Shown one piece after another: positions 9,747 to 17,962 of a stretch of 23,828 nucleotides of DNA. Each line of letters opens with the position of its first letter. The first letter of the stretch is position 1. Below the pieces are notes generated by a model, which had not been told where the DNA came from, made no database searches, and was given only the letters and a program-made list of their open reading frames with translations. This DNA is from a virus, in the IMG/VR virus record IMGVR_UViG_3300003937_000030, positions 1 to 23,828 of that record; one strand, given 5' to 3'. The position numbers and the translations under genes were made by a program.

Positions 9747-9962
9747 ATGGCTACAGAACCTAACTATATAAAAGACCTAAAGACGGGTGCCGTTGTGTTC
9801 ACCGATGCAAATGCTTATTCTGAAAGGAAAAAGGTCATAGCGAAACAAAAAGAGGCACGTCTGATTAATAAAGATGCCAGACGAAGTATAAATAGTATGA
9901 GAAGCGAGATTAATGGCCTCAAGAAATTGGTTCACGATTTACTTGAAGACAGAACACCCTAG
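9747..9962 (+). CDS. Small coiled-coil-like virion-region protein
   Basis: 71 residues. The N-terminus contains YIKDLKTGAVVFTD, a short beta-like start. The rest is charged and helical, with heptad-like spacing of Ile/Leu (INSMRSEINGLKKLVHDLL), suggesting a coiled coil. AGGAG at 9735-9739 overlaps the TAG stop of the DUF4815 gene, so the two are translationally linked. Its position between the DUF4815 protein and the fibre genes suggests a small tail structural or connector protein. No function assigned. Confidence 0.8.
   Translation: MATEPNYIKDLKTGAVVFTDANAYSERKKVIAKQKEARLINKDARRSINSMRSEINGLKKLVHDLLEDRTP
9887..9894 (+). promoter_or_regulatory. Possible internal late promoter (TATAAATA)
   Basis: An exact octamer inside the 71-residue gene, about 78 bases before the ATG at 9973, followed by G as at 3174 and 21579. 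It could give separate late expression of the 64-residue gene and the giant gene at 10189. It also encodes ordinary codons (Ser-Ile-Asn-Ser), so chance is possible. Confidence 0.4.
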
Positions 9963-9972
9963 GAGATATTGA

Positions 9973-10167
9973 ATGGCGGGAACTACTACAATTCCATATG
10001 TACGAAAGGATGAGACCTTTAAGACTTGGCGTGAACGGACTAATCTAATGATTCAACAACAAAATAATTTTGTTAGGATGCAGGAGTTCGAGATGCTTGG
10101 CGTGAGTGACACATATGTTACTACATCAATGCAACTTAACTATACAGGCGAACTTTCATCAGAATAA
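9973..10167 (+). CDS. Small protein with fibre N-terminus-like TFxTWRxxTN motif
   Basis: 64 residues. The stretch IPYVRKDETFKTWRERTNLMIQ resembles the opening of many T4-like cyanophage tail-fibre and structural proteins (a TFxxWRxxTN pattern), where it is thought to attach the fibre to the baseplate. Here it stands as a short separate protein. AGGAG at 9961-9965 overlaps the stop of the previous gene. It may be a detached adaptor for the giant protein that follows 21 bases downstream. Function inferred from position and motif only. Confidence 0.75.
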   Translation: MAGTTTIPYVRKDETFKTWRERTNLMIQQQNNFVRMQEFEMLGVSDTYVTTSMQLNYTGELSSE

Positions 10168-10188
10168 TTTATAGGAAATAATATAAAA

Positions 10189-13100
10189 ATGGCACATTAT
10201 ACAGGTCACACCTTTACACTAACAGAATTAAATACGATTGAACAGCAAAAGTCATCTTTTCTGGATTCGTTGAATATTAAATTAGATTCGCCTGACCTTC
10301 TGGTAAAAGACTTGGCTTTGATGTTGAAGTCTCTGGAAGTAATGGAGAACTTAGAGCATCTACCAGAATACAAAGACTTTTTGATTAACGTATCAAATCG
10401 CTCTGCTATTTTCGTCTCGCCAACCGAGATGATTCCTAATGGCGGGCTAGATATTACATATGAATCAACAAACTTAGTCCAAAACTCTTCTTTTGCTAAT
10501 GATGCGTTTGAAGCGGAAATGGTTAAGAATAGTGGATTCGATGTGCCAGTCGATATTTCTAAGCCTTGGGCTAACGGTATTGCATACCAATTTGATAGAC
10601 TTTTCACTGAAGGAACTCAAATTGTTGATGCTTATACGGACGGATTACAGGTTGCTCTTGCTTGGTTTGAAGCGACATTAAAACCTAATACTCAATACAA
10701 ATTTACATACGACCTTACTGTTAATGATGTTGACTGGGATTTACCATCTGGTGCTAAAAATATGGTGGATATGTTGGCATCTGACACTGCGACATTCTCA
10801 GAAGTCGGAGGCGGACCTGCACCACGTACATTCATTGCTTCAGTAGTTGAAGACGAACTCTTAGTTCGCCCTACTTGTAGTAGTTGTTCTAACAATCCAT
10901 CCATCACAGACCAAGCAACTTGTGAAGGAGTTGGAGAAACGTGGACAGTAGTAACCCCAGAATTTTTAACGTCAATCGCGGCAATGGAAGCCGCTTGTAC
11001 AGGAGCAGGCTCACATTGGGATGCAGGTGCAATTAACGACCCAAATACTCAAACACATACATTAGTCCCTTATCACTTGGAAGCAAGAGAAGGAGACACA
11101 ATTATATTTAATAACCCTGCAACGAACATCCTAGTTCACAATGCGGTATCAGATGACAACATTTCGTTTGCATCACCTGACTTATCGCCCGGTGAAGATT
11201 GGAGTTGGGTTGTAGATGGTTATCACGATTTATATTTTCACTGTACTTTCCATCCACTTGAAGAAGGACGATTGACAAGTACAACAAATCACAGATTTGT
11301 TTATTCACTGAATCACGGATTGAATCCCGGAGATACAATCAAGATTCCTATTAACTATGGCGCAAATGTTGCCCTACCATCATTAAGTAATTCATATAAT
11401 ATTAACTTATTGATGCCTCAACCTTGTACATCACTTGGTGGAGCAGGCAATCAGAACGTAGTTGAATCACTTTATCACGACCTGTCTATCTCAGACTTAG
11501 TATCGTTTCAATCAGGTACAGTAGAAACTGACCCGAATGCGACAGTACCAGTTAATGTTACATTTGTCGGTGGCACAGATGCAAATACAGTAGATGCTCA
11601 AGCATCCGTTGTAGTTGTTGGTGGTGTCATAACTACACTTACATTAGATTCTGGTGGTTCTGGATATATCGGACAGCCTGCAATGTACATCTCTGGAGGG
11701 GGTGGCGTTGGAGCGACAGGTTCGATGATTTTTGATGGCTCAGTTGATTCAATCACAGTCACAGATGCCGGTTCTGGATATAACACAGCCCCTACAATAC
11801 AATTATCAGCCCCATACGGAGTATTAGTTGCCGATGGTGGAACTGCAATACAAGCCGAAGCGACTTGTACTCTTACTCCTACTGGAGAAATCGACACAGT
11901 AACGATTACAAACGCAGGTACAGAATATAACGACAATCCAATTGTCACGCTTGTCGGTGGAACTCCTACCGTTGCAGGCGCAATGACAACAACAATTACT
12001 GGTTCAATCACTTCATTAACACTGACAGGTGGTGGTACTGGTTATGGTTCTGACGGAACAGTTGCAGTCGGAGAGCGTAATTGGGAAGATTACATTATTA
12101 CGGCAGTCCAAAAAGGAAGTGCAAGAGTTGATGTATTCTTTGATGACGTTAATGTTATCGGACATATTCATACTGGAGAATTGACAACGGCAGAATATGC
12201 TACAATTCAGACAGGCACAAACGTAATTTCAATGTCTACTACAGACGGAACTGGCTCTGGAGATAACTCTCCTCACGCTCACTCAGTCACATACAATTGG
12301 GACCCTGCACTAAACAATGGCGAAGGGGCAATGTATGTCGTAGGTATGACAGGAAGTCACACTCACGGAATGGAAAATTACTATGTAATTGATGGTGGAA
12401 CTTCTATAGAATTAACTAATTTTGGACATTATCATCAACTTATACTTGATTTAACAGACGAAGCAACGCTTAAAGCGAGTCCTCTTACTGGAGTTTCACA
12501 AGACAATGACGGAACTTGGAGTGCAACGGGTGGAGCCACGAAGATTGGAACAACCAATTACGGAACTTCAGACCCACAGCATTTCCATACGGTTGAATTC
12601 GGATGTTCAGACCCCGCAAACGATGAATATTTAATTATATCAATCGACCAACATATTCACGATTTCGGGCGAGTACATTATCCCGGTTCAAGTCAATTTA
12701 CAATCGGACAATATGATTTCGCACTAGGTGGAGATGATAACAACCCAACATCAATCGCCCTTCCTTTCACAGATATCCCCGGATATGTTAAGAAAGAACG
12801 AGGAATTGAATGTGATGCTCACGGAGTTTCAGCGGGCGATAAGATTCACTATCAGAATGTTTATAACGGAATCCATCACGGTAATACCAACTATTACGTT
12901 GACTATATTATCGATTGGGACCACTTTGCATTAACTGAAACAGTAATTTATCCTCTCGCAAATGCACAGGGAACTACACCAACTGAATTCAATGTTATTG
13001 AAGAGTACGAAGTTGTTGCTGATATGGCATCATTTAGATATGAAGTCGAAAGAGATATAACAAATCACGTTGGAGACCCGTTTGTTTCTGGAGTAGAAGT

Positions 13101-16100
13101 ACTCTGGAGCCGTCCACGTACAGTAAAATCAGTCAATCACGGATTGACCGTTGGTGACGTAGTTCAGTTGCCTTCAGGTCCTCAACCATATACTCCTACG
13201 GAATTACCGGGCGCATTTAACAACCACACGGTTGTTGCTCTTGGAGATGGTTACGGTCCGACAGACGGATTTGAAATTATTGTCGATACACAGACATCTA
13301 TTACAAACGCAGACCCTAATCAAACTACAGTTGAAGGCGCACAAGACAGTCCTTGGTTCTGGAGTTGGCACGATATGTCTAACATATCTTACTATCCTTA
13401 TCAAAGAGACATTGCAGAAGAGGAAGCACTCGGAGGAAACGAAGGAACAGTCGGAGGATTTGACTTATTCCGTGGTGGTAAATATACATTCATAAACAAT
13501 GCTTGGAGTTCTATGGGGCATATTACGGCTCCTGACCCTTTCACTGGCATTATGCAAGATATGTATATGCACGCGGCAGGAATTAAAGCAATCACTGGTG
13601 GTGGTTGGGATAACTTAGTTCAAGCAGGTATGACAAGAGGTCTTGGTGACCCTAATGAAGGTTATCATTGTATCAATAAAAACGCAAGTCACGGCTTAAC
13701 TATCACGTCTGGAACACATAATCCATTTGTCTCTCTTGAAGAAGACCCCGGAACTTGGGTATCAGACCAACCATTCCCTGTTTGTATGGGATTAAGTGGA
13801 TGGTGTGAAGCACTCGATGTTACTGGTTGGTATTACAACGGAGTTGATACATATTCGGCTTGTGAAGCATTGAATCCATCATTCGGAGATGTTGGACTAC
13901 CACAGTGGAGAAATTCACAATGGATAGGAAACTTCTCTAAAGAATTTACTTGGAAGATTCCAGAAGATTTCGGACTTACAGGAGCAGATGGAAACAGTGG
14001 TTTCGGACCATTCGTTCCTCCCGGAGACACAAACTTATACTATGCGGTTGAAGCCGATGGTGGATTATACAAATTTGATAAAGAAGGAATGATTGAGGGA
14101 ACAAACAGAACAATCAATCTATATCGTGGTGGTACATATCGATTCAGAGTTAATGCGGCGGGTCACCCGTTCTACATAACTACTGACGATGGAAGTCACT
14201 TTACACCGGGCGCATACTTTGGAGAATATCTCCTAGGTGTTACTGGTTCACGAGCAGAAGAAGGCGCAGGCGTTCAAACTGACCCCGGCTCTGCATTCGG
14301 AGACGATGCGAGTGGAGTTCCAAAATATGAAATAATAGAATTTACAGTACCAAGTGTTGCCCCAGATACATTGTATTATCAATGTGCTTGGCACGCCTCT
14401 ATGATTGGAATGCTCAATATTATTGATATGCCAGTCGTTGAAGCAGGCGACCCAATTGTTGTCTACTTCCATCACGGACAGGACAATATGTACACGCCTC
14501 TACACATTTTGGATAAAATCCAAGTGGATAACGGAACTGGACCTGATTACTTCCAAGTACAGCCAGAGCCAGAGAACGCATTCCCTGTAGCAGGAACTCA
14601 GGCAGACCTACTCGAACTAGGAAATCTAGCGACAGCAACTGGACCGGGTTCTGTACCAGATATTCAAGCAATGAATATCGAACTTGGAACGATACAATAT
14701 ATCGACCCACTAGCAATGATACCGGGCGTAGGCTCAGAGCAATTCCTTGTTACTAACTCAGTCGGAGGACTTGCGAAAGTCTATCTGAGTGTTGATATTA
14801 ACAGCCGTTCAAATATTCTCCTTGACAATGTTTCATTCAAAGAAGTTGTATGGACGGAGACAGGTTCTTGGCAGGTACTAGGTGGAACAGCATTTACTAC
14901 TGAAAATGTTCCGGGATATATCGAACAAATTGTTACTGGCTCAGTCGTTGACGGAGTTACTTACGAAATTCAATATGATATCGTAGAGGACTTCAAAGAC
15001 GAATTCGGAGCATCAAATGGAACAGTTAAATCAGCCCTAATGGGAGATACTACAGTAGATGGAACTGCAAATACGACTGTCGGACATTATACTGAAACAG
15101 TTGTTGCACCTACTAATACTACAATACTAAGACTTAATTCTACAGGAATAGGTAAGATTGATAATATATCAATCAGAGAACGTGTTACTGGACAGAATGC
15201 TTGGTATATGGGTGAAGGATGGCAAACCAATAACGGAAAAGCATATCTTGATGGAAGTATTAGTTCTACCACAGAGATTAATCAGACGGTAGCATTCGAT
15301 GCAGGAAAATTATACGAAGTTAAATACAATTTACAGGATGCTGACCCAACTAATAACGGAATGACAGGACGATTAAGAGTTGTTCTTGGTGGAAATCCAA
15401 CGAATTTAATTCCTAACTGGAACTTTGATATCATTGACCCACTACAAGTTAACTGGACAATGAGTGATGCGACAGTAGCAATTGCCAATGATGAATTACA
15501 TTTCAATTCATCTGTTAATGGAACTGCGATGTACACAATGGCGGCTCCTCTTGTTAAGAATGCAAGATACGAAACGTCAATTGATGCTACGTTAGAGACT
15601 CATAACATTCTGAATTTCCAAGTAGGTCCAGGACCTACTGGTGGACACAGTCATACCTTCCAAATCACACAGGTTGATGCGGATTGGTTGCAGGCTGATG
15701 TGACAAGAACGAAGACTTTTGCTCAAACAGACGGAACTCACGCAGAGACATATACTCATACGTTCACTCTAGGATGGCACGTAGTTAATGGATGGACTCT
15801 ATTATCTCAGACTATTCCAGAAGGACACGAGGATTTAACTCTACTTTCGACTACGCTGAACAATCCAACAATCGAAGTTCTATTAGGTGGAGTTCTTCTT
15901 ACAACAATCACTGAATCTGGAATTCATAATCTAGACCTGATTGGAGAAGCAACTACTGACTATACTTTGAGAGTTAATGGAACAGGAAAAATCACATACG
16001 CTAAATTGTATGAAGAAGATATTCCTGTAATAGATGCTCATACTGATGGACTTGTTCCTAACGGAATTCAAACATATCACGTTAGAGCAGGTGCATATGA

Positions 16101-17115
16101 TGATAAGATTCGCTTCATATCTGAGCCAGATAACAATCGACCTGAAACCAATAGTCCTTATTATACTAATAACGGATTTGAGGGAAGTATTGATGATGTA
16201 TCTGTAAGAGAAATTGAAGAGAAATGGACATTCGCCCCTCAACAGGGTGCAAGTGCATATGTCGACCAAAATACTGAACAACTATATACCGCAGGTGTTG
16301 GAACTTCTGCGAGAGGTATAGCACATATTAATTTTGAAATCGTTGATGGGATGAACTATAAAGTATCCTATGAAGTTGATAGACCAACTGATTCTATAAT
16401 CAAAATTGGACCATCACCAGATACTGACGATTATGGAAGTAAAGTAATTGTTGAGAATGACACAAACGGAATACAGGACTTTATCTTTAAAGCCCCTGTA
16501 ACTGGAGTTGCATATCTAACAGTTTCAACTACAGGAAACGGATTTACTTACTGGGATAATGTCTCAGTTAAGACAGTACCTAATCTTTCATCTGATGAAT
16601 ATTTACTACTTGCACGTTCAATGAATGTGTTCGGAGTTCCTATCGGTGGAGAAGAAAGATGGAAGACTGCTCATCTTGATATGGAGAATGCAGACTACGT
16701 AGGACAACCTATTGCAGGCTTACGTACACTTGAATCATTTGGAGAATCAATTGTAGAAGATTACTATGACGTTAATAAGCGTTCAAATGAAATTCTGAAT
16801 CCTCCAGTTGTCATTAGCACCTTGAGTGTAGAATTTGGAAGCAGACAGGTTGATGCAATCAGCCCATCTTGTTCTAATCCTCTATATCTTGATAGTGTTG
16901 CTTGTGAAACAGTTAATGGAACTTGGAATGCCCTTGTAGCAGAATTCTGTTCTAACGGAATCTACACGAACATTGCAGATTGTACTGAACCAAATGGAAC
17001 TTGGATTCTGCGGTTGCTTGGACTACTCAAGGAGAATGTACAGGAGAAGGACTATGTTACGACTCTAATGGAATGCCTGAGACTCAATATAATAATGCAG
17101 AGGGCTTATGTCTGA
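10189..17115 (+). CDS. Giant mosaic tail/fibre protein, frameshifted near C-terminus
   Basis: 2308 residues as read, with the true product probably continuing into the frame ending at 17891. Modules in order, by residue: helical N-terminus 1-75; beta-sandwich module 91-225; two Cys/Trp units 230-277; cupredoxin 284-361; HGLxxGD module 367-408; Gly-rich GxGY beta repeats 442-624; HxH cluster 645-834 (six sites); two HGLxxGD modules 870-1033; a degenerate Cys/Trp unit around 1200-1238; a second cupredoxin 1285-1414 with all four ligands; jelly-roll, carbohydrate-binding-like modules 1543-2134, several ending in D(N/D)(V/I)S(V/I), one with an HxH insertion; and Cys/Trp units from 2228. No signal peptide or membrane segment is evident. 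Position after the baseplate genes and the adhesin-like modules suggest a long distal-tail or fibre protein. The last in-frame unit ends Gly-Thr-Trp at 17004 and the downstream 36 residues lose the pattern. Ribosome site taggaa lies about 10 bases upstream. Confidence 0.85.
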   Translation: MAHYTGHTFTLTELNTIEQQKSSFLDSLNIKLDSPDLLVKDLALMLKSLEVMENLEHLPEYKDFLINVSNRSAIFVSPTEMIPNGGLDITYESTNLVQNSSFANDAFEAEMVKNSGFDVPVDISKPWANGIAYQFDRLFTEGTQIVDAYTDGLQVALAWFEATLKPNTQYKFTYDLTVNDVDWDLPSGAKNMVDMLASDTATFSEVGGGPAPRTFIASVVEDELLVRPTCSSCSNNPSITDQATCEGVGETWTVVTPEFLTSIAAMEAACTGAGSHWDAGAINDPNTQTHTLVPYHLEAREGDTIIFNNPATNILVHNAVSDDNISFASPDLSPGEDWSWVVDGYHDLYFHCTFHPLEEGRLTSTTNHRFVYSLNHGLNPGDTIKIPINYGANVALPSLSNSYNINLLMPQPCTSLGGAGNQNVVESLYHDLSISDLVSFQSGTVETDPNATVPVNVTFVGGTDANTVDAQASVVVVGGVITTLTLDSGGSGYIGQPAMYISGGGGVGATGSMIFDGSVDSITVTDAGSGYNTAPTIQLSAPYGVLVADGGTAIQAEATCTLTPTGEIDTVTITNAGTEYNDNPIVTLVGGTPTVAGAMTTTITGSITSLTLTGGGTGYGSDGTVAVGERNWEDYIITAVQKGSARVDVFFDDVNVIGHIHTGELTTAEYATIQTGTNVISMSTTDGTGSGDNSPHAHSVTYNWDPALNNGEGAMYVVGMTGSHTHGMENYYVIDGGTSIELTNFGHYHQLILDLTDEATLKASPLTGVSQDNDGTWSATGGATKIGTTNYGTSDPQHFHTVEFGCSDPANDEYLIISIDQHIHDFGRVHYPGSSQFTIGQYDFALGGDDNNPTSIALPFTDIPGYVKKERGIECDAHGVSAGDKIHYQNVYNGIHHGNTNYYVDYIIDWDHFALTETVIYPLANAQGTTPTEFNVIEEYEVVADMASFRYEVERDITNHVGDPFVSGVEVLWSRPRTVKSVNHGLTVGDVVQLPSGPQPYTPTELPGAFNNHTVVALGDGYGPTDGFEIIVDTQTSITNADPNQTTVEGAQDSPWFWSWHDMSNISYYPYQRDIAEEEALGGNEGTVGGFDLFRGGKYTFINNAWSSMGHITAPDPFTGIMQDMYMHAAGIKAITGGGWDNLVQAGMTRGLGDPNEGYHCINKNASHGLTITSGTHNPFVSLEEDPGTWVSDQPFPVCMGLSGWCEALDVTGWYYNGVDTYSACEALNPSFGDVGLPQWRNSQWIGNFSKEFTWKIPEDFGLTGADGNSGFGPFVPPGDTNLYYAVEADGGLYKFDKEGMIEGTNRTINLYRGGTYRFRVNAAGHPFYITTDDGSHFTPGAYFGEYLLGVTGSRAEEGAGVQTDPGSAFGDDASGVPKYEIIEFTVPSVAPDTLYYQCAWHASMIGMLNIIDMPVVEAGDPIVVYFHHGQDNMYTPLHILDKIQVDNGTGPDYFQVQPEPENAFPVAGTQADLLELGNLATATGPGSVPDIQAMNIELGTIQYIDPLAMIPGVGSEQFLVTNSVGGLAKVYLSVDINSRSNILLDNVSFKEVVWTETGSWQVLGGTAFTTENVPGYIEQIVTGSVVDGVTYEIQYDIVEDFKDEFGASNGTVKSALMGDTTVDGTANTTVGHYTETVVAPTNTTILRLNSTGIGKIDNISIRERVTGQNAWYMGEGWQTNNGKAYLDGSISSTTEINQTVAFDAGKLYEVKYNLQDADPTNNGMTGRLRVVLGGNPTNLIPNWNFDIIDPLQVNWTMSDATVAIANDELHFNSSVNGTAMYTMAAPLVKNARYETSIDATLETHNILNFQVGPGPTGGHSHTFQITQVDADWLQADVTRTKTFAQTDGTHAETYTHTFTLGWHVVNGWTLLSQTIPEGHEDLTLLSTTLNNPTIEVLLGGVLLTTITESGIHNLDLIGEATTDYTLRVNGTGKITYAKLYEEDIPVIDAHTDGLVPNGIQTYHVRAGAYDDKIRFISEPDNNRPETNSPYYTNNGFEGSIDDVSVREIEEKWTFAPQQGASAYVDQNTEQLYTAGVGTSARGIAHINFEIVDGMNYKVSYEVDRPTDSIIKIGPSPDTDDYGSKVIVENDTNGIQDFIFKAPVTGVAYLTVSTTGNGFTYWDNVSVKTVPNLSSDEYLLLARSMNVFGVPIGGEERWKTAHLDMENADYVGQPIAGLRTLESFGESIVEDYYDVNKRSNEILNPPVVISTLSVEFGSRQVDAISPSCSNPLYLDSVACETVNGTWNALVAEFCSNGIYTNIADCTEPNGTWILRLLGLLKENVQEKDYVTTLMECLRLNIIMQRAYV
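10876..11019 (+). repeat. Cys/Trp module pair in the giant protein
   Basis: The first unit is CSNNPSITDQATCEGVGETW. The second is similar but lacks the first Cys and ends CTGAGSHW. Bases 10906-10926 match 20720-20740 in another gene at 20 of 21 positions. Confidence 0.7.
11038..11271 (+). other. Cupredoxin-like domain 1 (axial Met replaced by Glu)
   Basis: A beta strand, EGDTIIFNNPA, then VHNAV with His317, and at the end YFHCTFHPLEEGRL with Cys352 and His355. The order matches amicyanin/plastocyanin-type copper sites. The amicyanin-like position for the axial Met (His+3) is Glu358. It may bind copper weakly or differently, or not at all. Confidence 0.7.
11512..12060 (+). repeat. GxGY Gly-rich beta repeats in the giant protein
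   Basis: Repeats of the form V.G.I..LTLDSGGSGY..xPx...GGGG.GA and SITVTDAGSGYNTAPTIQLS, four or more units, each with two short beta strands and a Gly-Tyr turn. This is a common element of T4-like marine phage fibre proteins and probably a beta-roll or solenoid. Confidence 0.7.
12121..12690 (+). repeat. HxH cluster in the giant protein
   Basis: Six HxH sites in about 190 residues: GHIHT, PHAHS, SHTHG, GHYHQ, QHFHT and QHIHD. They alternate with short beta strands ending in W or Y. The first part (GHIHTGELTTAEYATIQTGT) is alignable with the module at 19607 in the next large gene. Confidence 0.7.
14041..14430 (+). other. Cupredoxin domain 2 with complete type 1 copper ligand set
   Basis: INLYRGGTYRFRVNAAGHPF gives the first ligand His1326. 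LYYQCAWHASMIGMLNI gives Cys1399, His1402 and Met1405. The CxxHxxM spacing is that of amicyanin. The roughly 70 residues between the first His and the Cys include an extended loop of about 40 residues rich in Gly and Asp. A beta strand before each ligand segment fits the fold. Confidence 0.8.
14815..16590 (+). repeat. Jelly-roll (carbohydrate-binding-like) modules ending in DNVSV
   Basis: At least four units. Boundaries are marked by LLDNVSFKE, KIDNISIRE, SIDDVSVRE and YWDNVSVKT at about 14821, 15157, 16189 and 16552. Each is followed by a Trp-rich strand opening the next unit (for example TETGSWQVLGG and EKWTFAPQQGASAY). This resembles CBM4/9-type beta-sandwiches. One unit is interrupted by an HxH module at about 15632-15831. 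Glycan binding is inference. Confidence 0.6.
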
Positions 17116-17390
17116 ATGCAGGAACTTGTTCTGACCCTGCGTTCTACTCACAAATAACTTGTGAAGATAACTCAGGTACTTGGACTTCGGCAGGAAATAC
17201 TTGGCAGAGCGCAGGAAATACTTGGACTCCGGGCGTTTGTACAGACGTTTCATATACAGATGAAGCATCTTGTATTGCACCGAGAGCGACTTGGACTCCT
17301 GAAGTTCCTGCTCATTGTACTAACTCAAACTTCACTACTCAAGTCGAGTGTGAAGCACCAAGAGGAACGTGGGATGCAACAGTCGTATCT
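16867..17390 (+). repeat. Cys/Trp module array across the frameshift
   Basis: Successive units of the form C(S/T)...Y......CE...GTW. Two lie in the frame ending at 17115 (CSNPLYLDSVACETVNGTW and CSNGIYTNIADCTEPNGTW). About four lie in the frame ending at 17891, including CTDVSYTDEASCIAPRATW and CTNSNFTTQVECEAPRGTW. The array is continuous only if the frame changes near 17004. Confidence 0.75.
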
Positions 17391-17891
17391 GCGATTGCAG
17401 GTTCGGTCATTGAAGTAGTTGGAGATGGTATTGACCCAGAATGGTCAATTACACTAGGTGGAGTGGCGCAGGAAACAACTGCGGTTTCACTACCAACCAA
17501 AGTAAGTTTCATTGTTGCACCATCTACTCCATTAGGAGACCAAGAACTGGTAATCACTAATACGGACGGAGATACTGCTACGGCAGGTTCATTGTTCAAT
17601 GTTAGGGATACTTTGAGAATCATAACGGTCACGGAGATAGACCCGGCTAATTGGTTTATACTTGGAGCAGGATTTGTATCTGGTGGAAATGGTACTGTAG
17701 TGTGGGTAGAACTTACTAGCACTCCGGGTACAGGACCAGTGGCAAATAGTCCAAGTTATGGTTTCACAGATGTTAATAATATGACTTTGACCGATGACCA
17801 AGGTGGACTGGCTTCTGGAACATATGATGTAATAGTTGAAAACGCAGACGGTACTCAATTCAGAGAAGTAAGTTCTCTGGTGATACCATAA
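17001..17891 (+). CDS. C-terminal part of the giant mosaic protein (frame -1)
   Basis: This frame is open from 16989 and read here from TTG 17001, about 296 residues. It begins inside the Cys/Trp array that the upstream frame abandons. It then has two Ig-like, IPT/TIG-type domains (first from about 17394: VIEVVGDGID....ITLGG......LPTKVSFIVAPSTPLGDQELVITNTDG; second from about 17615: FILGAGFVSGGNGTVVWV ... SGTYDVIVENADG). TTG has no ribosome site and lies within coding sequence, so independent translation is unlikely. I read it as the true C-terminus of the 10189 gene, displaced by a 1-base deletion in the genome or in the assembly. A separate gene or ribosomal frameshift product are weaker alternatives. 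Confidence 0.8.
   Translation: MDSAVAWTTQGECTGEGLCYDSNGMPETQYNNAEGLCLNAGTCSDPAFYSQITCEDNSGTWTSAGNTWQSAGNTWTPGVCTDVSYTDEASCIAPRATWTPEVPAHCTNSNFTTQVECEAPRGTWDATVVSAIAGSVIEVVGDGIDPEWSITLGGVAQETTAVSLPTKVSFIVAPSTPLGDQELVITNTDGDTATAGSLFNVRDTLRIITVTEIDPANWFILGAGFVSGGNGTVVWVELTSTPGTGPVANSPSYGFTDVNNMTLTDDQGGLASGTYDVIVENADGTQFREVSSLVIP
17190..17225 (+). repeat. 21-base tandem duplication
   Basis: The 15-base string gcaggaaatacttgg occurs at 17190-17204 and 17211-17225, a period of 21 bases. It encodes SAGNTWQ followed by SAGNTWT, adding an extra Trp to one Cys/Trp unit. Confidence 0.8.
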
Positions 17892-17920
17892 AGAATGATA
17901 TCACTTATGAATTTAATACT

Positions 17921-17928
17921 TATAAATA
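17921..17928 (+). promoter_or_regulatory. T4-type late promoter (TATAAATA)
   Basis: An exact octamer in the 71-base gap, ending 34 bases before the ATG at 17963 and 20 bases before its ribosome site (ggag, 17949-17952). It would begin a new late transcript for the second large fibre gene. Confidence 0.75.
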
Positions 17929-17962
17929 TATCAGAAGAATACAATTTTGGAGATAAAATACA

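Noticed and set aside
11598-12011. Minus-strand open frame of about 137 codons inside the giant gene
   Set aside because: Composition mirrors the Gly/Thr-rich + strand repeats; no start signal and no independent family resemblance.
13445-13560. A fourth cupredoxin (FDLFRGGKYTFINNAWSSMGH)
   Set aside because: The first strand resembles the second cupredoxin, but no CxxH ligand segment follows in the expected place.
17001-17003. TTG 17001 as the start of an independent gene
   Set aside because: No ribosome site, it lies within the upstream coding sequence, and the protein begins in the middle of a Cys/Trp array.
16990-17010. Programmed -1 ribosomal frameshift
   Set aside because: No XXXYYYZ-type slippery sequence or clear following stem was seen; a missing G explains it more simply.
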